The notes: generated from the sequence alone by a model not told the origin. A DNA stretch of 64,000 nucleotides from Chryseobacterium piscicola (GCF_900156685.1 NZ_FTOJ01000002.1:310001-374000), one strand, 5' to 3'; shown: positions 16,911-26,494, counted from the first letter of the stretch. Numbers and translations: made by a program.

Positions 16911-18425
16911 ATGAGCAAGAGAGTTTTGATCAGTGTTTCTGACAAAAGTGGATTAACAGAATTCGCACAGTTTTTAGAATCTCAAAATTATGAATTGATC
17001 TCTACAGGAGGAACATTCAAACATTTGAAAGACGCTGGTCTAAATCCAATTCAAATCGATGAGGTAACCGATTTTCCTGAAATGTTGGACGGAAGAGTGA
17101 AAACTTTACACCCGAAAGTTCACGGTGGTTTATTGGCAGTTCGTTCAAATGAAGAGCACATGAAAACCGTTCAGGAGCACAATATTGGTTTGATCGACAT
17201 GGTGATTGTGAATTTATATCCGTTTTTTGAGAATGTAAACAAAGACATCTCATTACACGAAAAAGTAGAATTCATCGACATCGGAGGTCCTTCAATGCTT
17301 CGTTCGGCTGCTAAAAATTTCGATTCTGTAACGGTAATTACTGACGTTGAAGATTACGAAAAAGTAAAAATCGAAATGCAGCAAAACGGTGATACGTTTA
17401 TAGATACTCGTAAAAGATTAGCCGGTAAAGTATTTAACCTTACTTCGGCATACGATGCTGCCATCTCAAGAATGCTTTTAGAAGAAGATTATCCAACGTA
17501 TTTGAGCGCTTCTTACAAAAAAGTTTCAGACCTTAGATACGGAGAAAATCCACATCAAACTGCAGCATACTACGTTTCAACGTTTGAAAACGGTGCCATG
17601 AAAGATTTCGAACAGTTGGGAGGTAAAGAATTATCGTTCAACAACCTTCGCGATATGGATCTTTGCTGGAAAGTGGTAACCGAATTTAAAGACGAAATGG
17701 CGTGTTGTGCTGTAAAACATTCTACACCTTGCGGAGTAGCAATTGGAACTTCAGCTTTAGAAACTTACAAAAAAACTTTCGAATGTGATCCTGTTTCTAT
17801 TTTCGGTGGAATTGTTGCTGCCAATTTTAAAATTGATACTGCAACAGCTGAAGAATTAAACAAAACATTCCTTGAAATCGTAATGGCTCCAGAATTTGAC
17901 GAGGATGCTTTAGAGGTTTTAAGAAAAAAGAAAAATTTAAGAATTATAAAAATCGTTAATCCGGTTTCAGACAAACAGACTTGGGTAAAGGTTGACGGTG
18001 GAATCTTAGTTCAGGATAACGACAGTATTTTCTCAGACGATATTAAAGTCGTTACTGAAACTCAACCAACAGAAGAGCAGAAGAAAGCCTTATTGTTCTC
18101 GCAGAGAGTAGTAAAATACGTAAAATCAAACGCCATCGTTGTTTCAAACGGAATTCAAGCTTTCGGAATTGGCGGCGGACAGGTAAATAGAATTTGGGCA
18201 ACACAACAGGCTATAGAAAGAGCAAAAGAAAAATTTACAGGAGATTTAGTTTTAGCTTCTGATGCATTTTTCCCTTTCCGTGATGTAGTAGATTTCTGCG
18301 CTCAGGAAGGTATTACTGCGATTATTCAGCCCGGAGGAAGCGTAAAAGATCAAGAAAGTATTGACGCAGCCAATGAACACAAAATCCCGATGATGTTTAC
18401 AGGGGTAAGACATTTCTTTCATTAA
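16911..18425 (+). CDS. purH: Bifunctional AICAR transformylase / IMP cyclohydrolase
   Basis: Catalyses the last two steps of IMP synthesis. The 504-aa protein begins with the IMP cyclohydrolase/MGS-like domain ([15 protein letters not shown], then [34 protein letters not shown]). The AICAR transformylase domain runs from about residue 200 ([41 protein letters not shown]) to the usual C-terminal RHFFH. Length and domain order are normal for PurH. Confidence 0.96.
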   Translation: MSKRVLISVSDKSGLTEFAQFLESQNYELISTGGTFKHLKDAGLNPIQIDEVTDFPEMLDGRVKTLHPKVHGGLLAVRSNEEHMKTVQEHNIGLIDMVIVNLYPFFENVNKDISLHEKVEFIDIGGPSMLRSAAKNFDSVTVITDVEDYEKVKIEMQQNGDTFIDTRKRLAGKVFNLTSAYDAAISRMLLEEDYPTYLSASYKKVSDLRYGENPHQTAAYYVSTFENGAMKDFEQLGGKELSFNNLRDMDLCWKVVTEFKDEMACCAVKHSTPCGVAIGTSALETYKKTFECDPVSIFGGIVAANFKIDTATAEELNKTFLEIVMAPEFDEDALEVLRKKKNLRIIKIVNPVSDKQTWVKVDGGILVQDNDSIFSDDIKVVTETQPTEEQKKALLFSQRVVKYVKSNAIVVSNGIQAFGIGGGQVNRIWATQQAIERAKEKFTGDLVLASDAFFPFRDVVDFCAQEGITAIIQPGGSVKDQESIDAANEHKIPMMFTGVRHFFH

Positions 18426-18482
18426 ATTTCAATGCTAAAAGCCATTAGCCATTAGTTAATAGCCAAAAATTACATTTTGAAA

Positions 18483-18514
18483 TTGTATTTATAGCATTCA
18501 AAATTATATATTTG
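18483..18514 (+). promoter_or_regulatory. Probable promoter for purD
   Basis: TTG at 18483-18485 and TATATTTG at 18507-18514 are spaced by 21 bases, close to the Bacteroidetes optimum, and lie just before the purD start at 18542. Confidence 0.5.
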
Positions 18515-18541
18515 TAAAATAGACTAGATAATAATTAAAGT

Positions 18542-19780
18542 ATGAGAATATTAATCATAGGTGAAGGAGGAAGAGAATCTGCCTTGGCAACAAAACTTCA
18601 GAAAGATGCAAGAGTGAGTCAGATGTTTTTTGCCAACGGAAACGCAACTACCGACAAAATAGGGAAAAATATCCATCTATCAGAAATCAACGAACTCAGA
18701 GATTTTGCAATCAAAGAAAAAGTAGATCTTACTATAGTAGGTCCAGAAGCACCACTAGTTGCAGGGTTGAAAGACGAATTCAAAAAACATGATCTTAAAG
18801 TTTTTGGTCCTACCCAGAAAGTAGCAAGTCTTGAGGGAAGTAAAGCTTTCTCTAAGAAATTCATGAAAACGTATAATATCAAAACAGCAAAAGCTGAAGT
18901 TTTTGATGCCTATAACGATGCTAAAGAATACCTTCAAACTCAGCAATTTCCTTTGGTTATAAAAGCCAGCGGATTGGCGGGTGGTAAAGGCGTTGTCATT
19001 TGCGAAACTCTAGAAGAAGCAGAAGCTACGATTCATGATTTTATGATCAGAAGAATTTTTGGTGATGCAGGAATCCGAGTAGTAATTGAAGAATATTTAC
19101 AAGGTTTTGAAGCTTCAATTATTGCATTTTCAAACGGAGAAAAATTATTTCCTTGTGTTGCAGCAAAAGATTACAAAAAAGCTGGAAATGGCGATACCGG
19201 TCCAAACACAGGAGGTATGGGAGCTGTTGCACCAAGCCCAGAATTTACTGCAGAACATTTTGCTGATTTCGAGAAAAACATACTTGAACCTACGGTAACA
19301 GGTCTCAAAGGCGAAGGTTTCGGTTTCAAAGGGATTATTTTCTTCGGATTGATGATTACTAAAAATGGAACTTACCTTTTAGAATACAATATGAGATTCG
19401 GAGATCCAGAAACTCAGGTTTTAATGGCTTTGATGGAGAATAATCTTCTTGATGTAATCAATGATTGTCTAGACGGAAAAGATATACAGCTTAAATTCAA
19501 AGACGAAAAAGCAGTTTGCCTTGTGATGTGCTCTGGAGGTTACCCTAGAAACATAGAAACAGGATTCGAAATCGTTGGCGAAAATAAAGTAAAACATAGC
19601 ACAATTTTATATGCAGGAGCAGTAAAAAGAGGTGATAAAGTGGTTTCAAACGGCGGTAGAGTTTTAAATATCGTTGCTACAGGAGCTACTTACGACGATG
19701 CACGCAAAAAAGTCTACGAAGATGCGAGCCATGTCCATTTCGATTACAGTTTCTACAGAGAAGATATAGGTAAATTTTAA
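18542..19780 (+). CDS. purD: Phosphoribosylamine-glycine ligase (GAR synthetase)
   Basis: Second step of purine synthesis, ATP-grasp ligation of glycine to phosphoribosylamine. The 412-aa protein has the N-terminal LIIGEGGRESALATKL motif, TIVGPEAPLVAGL (about residues 64-76), the ATP-grasp core VIKASGLAGGKGVVIC (about 139-154), and GDTGPNTGGMGAVAP (about 220-234) diagnostic for PurD. A probable promoter lies just upstream; a terminator and a structured repeat follow. Confidence 0.96.
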   Translation: MRILIIGEGGRESALATKLQKDARVSQMFFANGNATTDKIGKNIHLSEINELRDFAIKEKVDLTIVGPEAPLVAGLKDEFKKHDLKVFGPTQKVASLEGSKAFSKKFMKTYNIKTAKAEVFDAYNDAKEYLQTQQFPLVIKASGLAGGKGVVICETLEEAEATIHDFMIRRIFGDAGIRVVIEEYLQGFEASIIAFSNGEKLFPCVAAKDYKKAGNGDTGPNTGGMGAVAPSPEFTAEHFADFEKNILEPTVTGLKGEGFGFKGIIFFGLMITKNGTYLLEYNMRFGDPETQVLMALMENNLLDVINDCLDGKDIQLKFKDEKAVCLVMCSGGYPRNIETGFEIVGENKVKHSTILYAGAVKRGDKVVSNGGRVLNIVATGATYDDARKKVYEDASHVHFDYSFYREDIGKF

Positions 19781-19785
19781 TATAA

Positions 19786-19812
19786 TGCCCTGATTTTTCG
19801 GGGCTTTTTTTA
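19786..19812 (+). terminator. Rho-independent terminator after purD
   Basis: GCCCTGA pairs with TCGGGGC around a TTTT loop, followed by a run of T. Confidence 0.75.
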
Positions 19813-19813
19813 T

Positions 19814-19935
19814 TAGAAGCCGGGAACCTGCTGTCCACTGTATCTTTTTTGTAATTGCGATAGAACCGAAATTATATGTACAACTTTTTCGCCATCGCAA
19901 TCACAAAAAAGGATGCCGTTTCCATCAGGGCTAGG
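19814..19935 (-). ncRNA. Long-stem structured element between purD and guaA (dispersed flavobacterial repeat or ncRNA)
   Basis: A 17-base arm at 19845-19861 (TTTTTTGTAATTGCGAT) pairs with 19894-19910. The single non-match is an A-C on the plus strand but a G-U pair on the minus strand, so a minus-strand RNA is the better fold. The flanks (AGCCGGGAACCTGCTGTCC on the left, ATCAGGGCT on the right) look conserved in character. From memory this resembles a multi-copy structured element of Flavobacteria (possibly the Rfam Flavo-1 motif); that match is not verified. Confidence 0.45.
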
Positions 19936-20018
19936 GTTTTAGTCCTTTTAAAAAAAAAATTAGGTAAATCAACATCATTTGGTTTATCATTTATAAATTA
20001 TCAATCATCAATTATACA

Positions 20019-21548
20019 ATGCACAACGGTATTATCATATTAGATTTCGGATCTCAGTACAACCAGCTTATCGGAAGAAGAATTCGTGAGATGGGTGTGT
20101 ATTCTGAAATCTTACCATTCAATACACCATTAGAAGCAATTCTAGAAAAACAACCAAAAGGAATTATCCTTTCAGGTGGCCCCAGTTCTGTAAATGCAGA
20201 AAACGCACATTTGGTTGAAAAAGAATTGTACGAACAAGGAATTCCCGTACTAGGAATCTGCTACGGAATGCAACTTACCGCACATCTTTTGGGCGGAAAA
20301 GTGAATAAAGGCGAAAAAGGCGAGTACGGAAAAGCGCATTTAGAAATTGTAAAAGAATCTTCTTTATTAAAAGGGGTTACCAACAATTCCGTAGTTTGGA
20401 TGAGCCACTTCGACGAAGTAGGAGAACTACCTGCCGGATTTGATTTAAATGCAAAATCTGGTGTTATTGCTTCAATTTCAAATGAAGACAAGAAAATCTA
20501 TTGCGTACAGTTTCACCCCGAAGTTTCTCACACAGAAGAAGGTGGAAAAATGCTAGAAAATTTTGTGTTCGCAATCTGCCAAGCAGAAAAAAATTGGAAA
20601 CTCACCAATTATATCGATAAAACAGTAGAAGAAATCAAAGAGAAAGTAGGAAGCAATAAAGTAATTCTTGGGCTTTCTGGTGGAGTAGATTCCTCTGTTG
20701 CTGCGGTTTTAATTCACAAAGCAATTGGAGATCAGCTTCATTGTATCTTTGTAGACACCGGACTTCTGCGTAAAGACGAAGACGTAAAAGTGATGCAAAA
20801 TTACGGCGAGAGCTTTAATATGAACATCAAATTGGTGGATGCTAAAGAAAGATTTCTTTCAAAATTAGCAGGTGTGGATGACCCCGAAACCAAAAGAAAA
20901 ATTATTGGAAACGAATTTATTCATGTTTTTGATGAAGAATCTCATAAAATAGAAGGCGCAAAATTCTTAGCACAAGGAACAATTTATCCAGATGTTATTG
21001 AAAGCCAGTCTGTAAACGGACCTTCAGCAGTAATCAAATCACATCATAATGTGGGCGGGCTTCCAGAAGAAATGGAGTTTGAATTACTTGAACCTTTAAG
21101 AGAACTCTTTAAAGATGAAGTAAGAAAAGTAGGAGAAGAATTGGGTATTCCTCATCATTTGGTACACAGACATCCTTTCCCTGGTCCAGGTTTGGGAATT
21201 AGAATTTTGGGCGCCGTAGATGCTGAAAAAGTAAAAATCCTTCAGGAAGCTGATGATATTTTTATTGAAGAATTATACAAAAATGACTTGTACGACAAAG
21301 TTTCTCAGGCATTCGTAGTTCTTCTTCCCGTAAAATCTGTAGGAGTAATGGGCGACGAAAGAACCTATGAATACACGGCGGTAGTGCGCTCTGCCAACAC
21401 TATTGATTTTATGACAGCAACTTGGAGCAGACTTCCTTATGAGTTTTTAGATACCGTGTCTAGCAGAATCATCAACGAAGTAAGAGGAATCAACAGAGTT
21501 GCTTACGATATTTCTAGCAAACCACCTGCAACCATAGAGTGGGAGTAA
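20019..21548 (+). CDS. guaA: GMP synthase (glutamine-hydrolysing)
   Basis: Converts XMP to GMP with glutamine and ATP. The 509-aa protein has the class I glutamine amidotransferase domain first (ILSGGPSSVNAENA, nucleophile Cys in GICYGMQLT at about residue 82, HPEVSHTEEG), then the PP-loop ATP pyrophosphatase domain (LGLSGGVDSSVAAVLIH near 218-234), then the dimerisation domain (HRHPFPGPGLGIRILG) and the terminal ISSKPPATIEWE. It closes the purine block. Confidence 0.96.
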   Translation: MHNGIIILDFGSQYNQLIGRRIREMGVYSEILPFNTPLEAILEKQPKGIILSGGPSSVNAENAHLVEKELYEQGIPVLGICYGMQLTAHLLGGKVNKGEKGEYGKAHLEIVKESSLLKGVTNNSVVWMSHFDEVGELPAGFDLNAKSGVIASISNEDKKIYCVQFHPEVSHTEEGGKMLENFVFAICQAEKNWKLTNYIDKTVEEIKEKVGSNKVILGLSGGVDSSVAAVLIHKAIGDQLHCIFVDTGLLRKDEDVKVMQNYGESFNMNIKLVDAKERFLSKLAGVDDPETKRKIIGNEFIHVFDEESHKIEGAKFLAQGTIYPDVIESQSVNGPSAVIKSHHNVGGLPEEMEFELLEPLRELFKDEVRKVGEELGIPHHLVHRHPFPGPGLGIRILGAVDAEKVKILQEADDIFIEELYKNDLYDKVSQAFVVLLPVKSVGVMGDERTYEYTAVVRSANTIDFMTATWSRLPYEFLDTVSSRIINEVRGINRVAYDISSKPPATIEWE

Positions 21549-21599
21549 TACTATAAAACCGATATAAGAGTTATACAAACTTTTATAATGTTAATACAT

Positions 21600-21630
21600 A
21601 AAAAAACCAGTTTTTAAGCTGGTTTTTTTA
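21600..21630 (+). terminator. Rho-independent terminator after guaA
   Basis: AAAAAACCAG (21601-21610) pairs with CTGGTTTTTT (21619-21628). The structure has A and T tracts on both sides, so it can also stop the convergent NUDIX transcript. Confidence 0.8.
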
Positions 21631-21683
21631 TGTAAATTAAATTGTAAATATTTTTATAAATTCAAAAATTGAATAAAATAAAA

Positions 21684-22103
21684 TTAAGAAAGAAATTTTT
21701 CTTTAAGTTTATCAAAAACTATTTTATCAACAGGCAATGTAAAAGGATTATCTACAGAATCAATATCAATCCACTCCGTTTTTTCGATGCAAGGATCCAT
21801 GATTAGAAAATCTTCTTCATTGATGATTTTTACTAAATAATACACCGTTAAAAGCTGTTCATTCTCACGAAATCTAGAGGTCAAAAAATTTTCTTGAGTA
21901 TAAAAATGATCTAAAATTTCAATTTTAAGATTTAATTCTTCTTCAAATTCTCTGTGAAGACAGTCTGTGAGACCTTCGCCGAGCTCCAATCCGCCTCCCG
22001 GAAGCTTCATTAATGGTTCGCCGGCATATTCTTCAAATAAGGCAAGAACTTTTTTATTCTTTACAGCACAAGCATATACCCGAACATTTATTTTGTCTAT
22101 CAT
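21684..22103 (-). CDS. NUDIX hydrolase
   Basis: A 139-aa single-domain NUDIX hydrolase. The NUDIX box is visible as GGGLELGEGLTDCLHREFEEEL at about residues 35-56, near the consensus GX5EX7REUXEEXGU. It should hydrolyse a nucleoside diphosphate linked to another moiety; the substrate cannot be predicted. It is convergent with guaA and upstream of no obvious partner; mnmD lies about 100 bases upstream in the same direction. Confidence 0.88.
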   Translation of the reverse strand: MIDKINVRVYACAVKNKKVLALFEEYAGEPLMKLPGGGLELGEGLTDCLHREFEEELNLKIEILDHFYTQENFLTSRFRENEQLLTVYYLVKIINEEDFLIMDPCIEKTEWIDIDSVDNPFTLPVDKIVFDKLKEKFLS

Positions 22104-22209
22104 GTATCATATTTTGTAAAGCTAAAATAGTGAATTTGTCGCTTTTATAAGTGAAAGAGTTAATCAAAAAAAATTTAACTAAATATTAAAACAAAGTTTT
22201 GTAAAATTT

Positions 22210-22896
22210 TCAACTTAGCTCTTCCGTCTTCCATGCGTTAATCATCTCACGTTTTCCTGGAGGCCCGGGAACCTTTTCGACTCTAAAATTAAGTTCTTGT
22301 AAAATCCTTCTCACACTGCCTTTTGATGAATAGGTTGTTAATAAACCATTCCTATTCATCTTATCAGAAACCATTTCGAATAGAGGTTTTTCCCAAAGAT
22401 CGGGCTGTACTCTTGCACCAAAACAGTCGAAATAAACGAGGTTTACTTGGGGTAAGTTGATCTCTTTCAAGTCAAAAAAATCGCATTGAATCTTTTTTAA
22501 ATTAAATCCTGGAATAATTTCATTTAAATTTTCCCAATCTGTTTGATGAATTTTTTGATAAATATTTTTTAATTCTACGTCACTAAAAAGTTCAAAATAA
22601 GCCAAATCTTTAATTTCGGATTCACTTATCGGATATTTCTCTAAGCTAAAATAATTAATCTTATGATTTTTATCAGTTTTTAAATATTCATTAATTGTTA
22701 CTAAAACATTCAGACCTGTTCCAAAACCGAGTTCTAAAATGTTAATTTCGTAATCATTTATTAATTTTAATCCATTTTTAATAAACACGTGTTCGGCTTC
22801 CTGCAACGCACCATGATGAGAATGGTAGTTTTCATTTAATTCACTGATAAACAATGTTTTACTACCGTCGTTAGTTGTTTTTATTTCTCTTTTCAC
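22210..22896 (-). CDS. mnmD: tRNA 5-methylaminomethyl-2-thiouridine methyltransferase (MnmD)
   Basis: SAM-dependent methylation finishing mnm5s2U34 in tRNA; bacteria either fuse this domain to MnmC or, as here, carry it alone. The 228-aa protein has YHSHHGALQEAEHVFI (about 24-39), the SAM motif ILELGFGTGLNVLVT (about 52-66), NLVYFDCFGARVQPDLW (about 153-169) and the end segment VPGPPGKREMINA. All are characteristic of the MnmD/DUF752 family. Divergent from ilvE. Confidence 0.9.
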   Translation of the reverse strand: MKREIKTTNDGSKTLFISELNENYHSHHGALQEAEHVFIKNGLKLINDYEINILELGFGTGLNVLVTINEYLKTDKNHKINYFSLEKYPISESEIKDLAYFELFSDVELKNIYQKIHQTDWENLNEIIPGFNLKKIQCDFFDLKEINLPQVNLVYFDCFGARVQPDLWEKPLFEMVSDKMNRNGLLTTYSSKGSVRRILQELNFRVEKVPGPPGKREMINAWKTEELS

Positions 22897-22927
22897 GCTT
22901 TTTTTGTCAAATTTAATGTAAAATTTT

Positions 22928-22954
22928 TATATTTGAAAAATTATGTTAAATTTG
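22928..22954 (+). promoter_or_regulatory. Candidate promoter boxes for ilvE
   Basis: Two TAnnTTTG matches, TATATTTG (22928-22935) and TAAATTTG (22947-22954), precede the ilvE ATG at 22980. A TTG at 22904-22906 is 21 bases before the first. Which is used cannot be decided. Confidence 0.35.
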
Positions 22955-22979
22955 TAGAACATCATAAAAAATTTAAGAA

Positions 22980-24053
22980 ATGATAATTCAAAAGACAGAA
23001 AACTCTAGAATATCTATGTTCGATCCTCAAAACTTTTCGTTTGGAAATATATTTGCAGACCACATGGTGATTTGTGAATATGAAAACGGAAAATGGGGAG
23101 ATGTGAAGGTAGTTCCTTATGGCCCCATTCCTTTTACTCCAGCGATGATGGGAGTAAATTATGGGCAAGCTTGTTTTGAAGGCATGAAAGCTTATAAAGA
23201 CAAAGATGGACAAGTTTTCCTTTTCAGGCCCGAAAAGAATTTTGAGCGTATCAATAAATCTGCAAAGCGTCTTGCAATGCCAGAAGTTACAGAAGAAATG
23301 TTCTTGGATGGTCTTAAAGCTTTGGTTAATATCGATAGAGATTGGATTCCGCAGGGAGAAGGTAATTCATTATATATTAGACCGCTAATTTTCGCTACTG
23401 AAGAAGCATTAAAAGCAAGAGTTGCTAATAAATATATGTTTGCCATCGTGGCAACACCTGCAAAAATGTATTATACAGAACCGGTATCAGTGAAAATCTC
23501 AGATCATTACTCTAGAGCGGCAAGCGGAGGTGTAGGTTCTGCAAAAGCGGCAGGAAATTATGCAGCTTCTTTTTACCCAACTCAGTTGGCTATTGAAGAA
23601 GGATATGACCAAATTATTTGGACAGATGATGCTACCCACGAATATTTTGAAGAAAGTGGAACAATGAATGTTTTTGTTAGAATAAACGATACAATTTATA
23701 CACCACCTACTTCAGAGAAAATCTTAGATGGTGTTACAAGAGACAGCTTTATTCAATTAGCAAAAAAACGAGGATTTACCGTAAAAGTAGAACCTATTAA
23801 GGTAAAAGACGTTGTTGAAGCACAAAAAGACGGAACTTTGAAAGAAGTTTGGGGAGTAGGAACTGCTGTTGTTACAACTGTGTTTCAAGCTTTAGGGTAT
23901 AAAGGTAATAAACTTGAATTGCCTAGACTTTCAGACGAAGAAAGTTTTGCAGTTACATTAAAGAATGATTTAGTGAGTTTACAGACAAATCTCACGGAAG
24001 ATCCTTTCGGATGGAGAGTTTTGGTAGAGAAAAATATTCTTGAAACAGTTTAA
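22980..24053 (+). CDS. ilvE: Branched-chain amino acid aminotransferase
   Basis: PLP enzyme for the last step of Val, Leu and Ile synthesis and the first step of their breakdown. The 357-aa class IV aminotransferase belongs to the long (eukaryote-like) branch. Features visible: YGQACFEGMKAYKDKDG (about 60-76), the PLP lysine in GVGSAKAAGNYAASF (about 180-194), FEESGTMNVFVRIND (about 222-236) and the terminal DPFGWRV segment. Followed by a good terminator. Confidence 0.94.
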   Translation: MIIQKTENSRISMFDPQNFSFGNIFADHMVICEYENGKWGDVKVVPYGPIPFTPAMMGVNYGQACFEGMKAYKDKDGQVFLFRPEKNFERINKSAKRLAMPEVTEEMFLDGLKALVNIDRDWIPQGEGNSLYIRPLIFATEEALKARVANKYMFAIVATPAKMYYTEPVSVKISDHYSRAASGGVGSAKAAGNYAASFYPTQLAIEEGYDQIIWTDDATHEYFEESGTMNVFVRINDTIYTPPTSEKILDGVTRDSFIQLAKKRGFTVKVEPIKVKDVVEAQKDGTLKEVWGVGTAVVTTVFQALGYKGNKLELPRLSDEESFAVTLKNDLVSLQTNLTEDPFGWRVLVEKNILETV

Positions 24054-24072
24054 TCTACTCAATAATAAATGT

Positions 24073-24100
24073 AAAGCCAAGATTTTTCTTGGCTTTTTTT
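24073..24100 (+). terminator. Rho-independent terminator after ilvE
   Basis: AAAGCCAAGA pairs with TCTTGGCTTT, followed by a T run. Confidence 0.85.
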
Positions 24101-24188
24101 GTTTTTATATGTTCATATAATTGCGTATTTTCGCATCAGTTTTTGAAATCACAAGTAATAAAATTTGCATTGTAAATTAAATAAAATA

Positions 24189-24737
24189 ATGTTTGCAAAT
24201 AGTTATAAAACAATAAACCAACTGCACTTGAATAAAATACTTCTTTTCTCTATTCTGGCTTTCGCTGGTTGCAAAAGAAATACAACAATATATCCTCCGG
24301 TAGGAGGTGTTTTGAGCCAGTCTGATCTTAAAACTTCCAAAGAAAGAACCAAGAATCTCAATAGTATGGAAAGACAGCAGATACAAGATTGGATCTCAGG
24401 TCAAAAAACAAAATATTATCCTACAAAAATGAATTATTGGGTTGATGTTGTAGGTTTTGATGAAAGAGAGAAACAAGCTGACGGCACTACCGTTTCTTAT
24501 TCATACGAATTATATGATTTTGATATGACTAAAATTTATGAAAAATCTTTTGCTAGAGAAAATGCTAGATTTGGTCATTTTGATGAATTGAAAGCTGTAG
24601 AAAACGCATTAAGATACATGAAGCAGGGAGAGGAAATTACTATTTTAGTGCCCTCACCACTGGCTTATGGTACTTTTGGTGACCAGAATAAAATTGATAA
24701 TGATGTTCCCTTAATTATAAAACTGAAATTGATATAA
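24189..24737 (+). CDS. gldI: GldI-like FKBP-type peptidyl-prolyl isomerase lipoprotein
   Basis: FKBP-fold lipoprotein of the gliding-motility set; in Flavobacterium GldI is needed for gliding, while in non-gliding relatives it is taken to help fold envelope proteins. The ATG at 24189 is preferred to an in-frame TTG at 24165. From that ATG the product is 182 aa, with a lipobox Cys after LAFAG (about residue 28). The C-terminal FKBP domain includes TTVSYSYELYDFD, LKAVENALRYMKQGEEITILVPSPLAYG and the ending VPLIIKLKLI. It abuts the next gene (stop 24737, start 24738), another isomerase. Confidence 0.85.
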   Translation: MFANSYKTINQLHLNKILLFSILAFAGCKRNTTIYPPVGGVLSQSDLKTSKERTKNLNSMERQQIQDWISGQKTKYYPTKMNYWVDVVGFDEREKQADGTTVSYSYELYDFDMTKIYEKSFARENARFGHFDELKAVENALRYMKQGEEITILVPSPLAYGTFGDQNKIDNDVPLIIKLKLI

Positions 24738-25820
24738 ATGAAAATTTTTAACAAAAATATAATTCTTGCAGCGGCAAGCGTATCGCTGATGAGCTGCACT
24801 CCAATCTATAAAAAAATGAACGTAGACAAAGAAACTTACGAAGGTCTTAATGACGGAATTTATGCTAATCTTCAGACAACGAAAGGAAACATGATCGTGA
24901 AGTTGGAAGATAAAAAAGCACCCGTAACTGTTGCCAATTTTGTTGGCCTTGCAGAAGGGAAAATTGATAACAAAGCGAAAGCGAAAGGTGTACCTTACTA
25001 TGATGGGACTATTTTCCACAGAGTAATAAAGGATTTTATGATCCAAGGTGGTGACCCTCAGGGTACTGGTGCAGGAGATCCTGGTTACAAGTTTGAAGAC
25101 GAGAAAAATGACCTTAAACATACCGGAAAAGGTGTGCTTTCTATGGCAAACTCAGGGCCTAATACAAACGGATCTCAGTTTTTTATTACCGAAGTGGCAA
25201 CACCTTGGTTAGACGGAAGACACACTATTTTTGGGAAGGTTGTAAAAGGTCTAGAGACTGTAGATGCCATCGCTAATGTAGAAAAAGGAGCTCAAGACAA
25301 ACCCAAAACTGATATTGTACTTGAAAAAGTAGGAATTTTCAGTAAAGGTGATGAGTACAAAAACTATGATGCTGCAAAAACCTTCAATGAAGGTAAAGCT
25401 AAGATTGCTGCTAATAATAAAGCTATGGCTGATAAAGCTGAAGCAGAAGCCAACAAAAAGATGGAAGATCTGAAAGCAGGTATGCAAAAAACAGAATCTG
25501 GTCTTTATTACAAAATTACAAAAACCACTTCTGGAGCAACTCCAAAAGTAGGAGATAATGTTTCTGTACACTACGCAGGTAAATTGGTTGACGGTACAGA
25601 ATTCGATTCTTCATTCAAAAGAAATGAGCCTATTGAAATTCCTATTGGTATGGGTAGAGTAATTAAAGGTTGGGATGAAGGTATTCTTTTGTTAAAAGAA
25701 GGCGAAACCGCTACGTTACTTATTCCTCCAGCAATGGGCTATGGAGCAAACGGAGCAGGAGGAGTAATTCCACCAAATGCTTGGTTGGTTTTCGATGTAG
25801 AATTAGTGAAGATTAAATAA
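24738..25820 (+). CDS. Cyclophilin-FKBP fusion peptidyl-prolyl isomerase lipoprotein
   Basis: A 360-aa lipoprotein (lipobox LMSC, Cys 15) with two isomerase domains of different folds. A cyclophilin domain covers about residues 35-200 (PVTVANFVGLAEG, FHRVIKDFMIQGGDPQGTG, ANSGPNTNGSQFFIT). A charged, Ala/Lys-rich linker covers about 200-245. An FKBP domain covers about 250-360 (VSVHYAGKLVDGTEFDSSF, VIKGWDEGILLLKEGE, LLIPPAMGYGANGAGGVIPP). It probably assists folding of proline-rich proteins in the periplasm or at the outer membrane. It directly follows gldI without a gap, so translation is likely coupled. Confidence 0.92.
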   Translation: MKIFNKNIILAAASVSLMSCTPIYKKMNVDKETYEGLNDGIYANLQTTKGNMIVKLEDKKAPVTVANFVGLAEGKIDNKAKAKGVPYYDGTIFHRVIKDFMIQGGDPQGTGAGDPGYKFEDEKNDLKHTGKGVLSMANSGPNTNGSQFFITEVATPWLDGRHTIFGKVVKGLETVDAIANVEKGAQDKPKTDIVLEKVGIFSKGDEYKNYDAAKTFNEGKAKIAANNKAMADKAEAEANKKMEDLKAGMQKTESGLYYKITKTTSGATPKVGDNVSVHYAGKLVDGTEFDSSFKRNEPIEIPIGMGRVIKGWDEGILLLKEGETATLLIPPAMGYGANGAGGVIPPNAWLVFDVELVKIK

Positions 25821-25838
25821 TAGACACAAATAATCATA

Positions 25839-25866
25839 AAGCCATTCGCGAGAATGGCTTTTTTTA
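25839..25866 (+). terminator. Rho-independent terminator after the isomerase pair
   Basis: AAAGCCATTC pairs with GAATGGCTTT around GCGA, followed by T residues. Confidence 0.85.
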
Positions 25867-25886
25867 TATTTTTACTTTAAAATAAT

Positions 25887-26462
25887 ATGAAGACAAAACT
25901 TTTTTTAAGTGTTTTTTTAGTACTGAGTGTATTTTTTTCTGCTCAGAATTACAATCAGCAAGTAATTGCAACATCATTTACTAATTTCTTGAATCAGCTG
26001 AAAAACAAACAAATAGATCAGGTGGTAGAAAGTATTTATCCGAAATTTTTCACAGCTACACCCGAATTAAAAAAAGATCAGATGAAAATGATTCTGAATA
26101 TGACGTACAATAATCCTGTAATGAAGGTTGAAATTAAAAATTTTAAAGTTGTAGGTGCGGGCAAACCAGATTTAATACAAGGAGAATATTTTTCTACAAT
26201 CAATTATGCTGTAAGAATTCATTTTAATGCTGAAGGAATGAACGAAAAAATGCGCAATACCATAAAAAATATGTTGGTGCAAAAATACGGAACCGGTAAT
26301 GTAATTTATTATCCCAACGAAATGTCTTATTATATCAATGCGAAAATGAAAGCTTGTGCTGTATCAAAAGATCAAAAAATATGGAAATTTGTACTGATAG
26401 AAAACGAATTCAAACCAAGGGTTACAAAAGTATTACCGAAGAAGATTTTAGATAAATTGTGA
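25887..26462 (+). CDS. Secreted protein of unknown function
   Basis: A 191-aa protein with a clear signal peptide (residues 1-19, ending FFSAQ). The mature part is alpha+beta, starting with a helix (ATSFTNFLNQLKNKQIDQVVESIYPKFF is its region) and ending in basic VTKVLPKKIL. No catalytic motif and no recognised family. Its size and the short repeated beta strands are compatible with an NTF2-like or lipocalin-like cone, but that is a guess. Separated from the isomerase pair by a terminator and from the next gene by a decayed repeat. Confidence 0.7.
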   Translation: MKTKLFLSVFLVLSVFFSAQNYNQQVIATSFTNFLNQLKNKQIDQVVESIYPKFFTATPELKKDQMKMILNMTYNNPVMKVEIKNFKVVGAGKPDLIQGEYFSTINYAVRIHFNAEGMNEKMRNTIKNMLVQKYGTGNVIYYPNEMSYYINAKMKACAVSKDQKIWKFVLIENEFKPRVTKVLPKKILDKL

Positions 26463-26494
26463 TGATTGTCTGCAAACTGTAATCATTGAAAATA

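Noticed and set aside
24165..24188. Upstream TTG start for gldI.
   Set aside because: It adds residues before the natural signal peptide; the ATG at 24189 gives a better lipoprotein signal.
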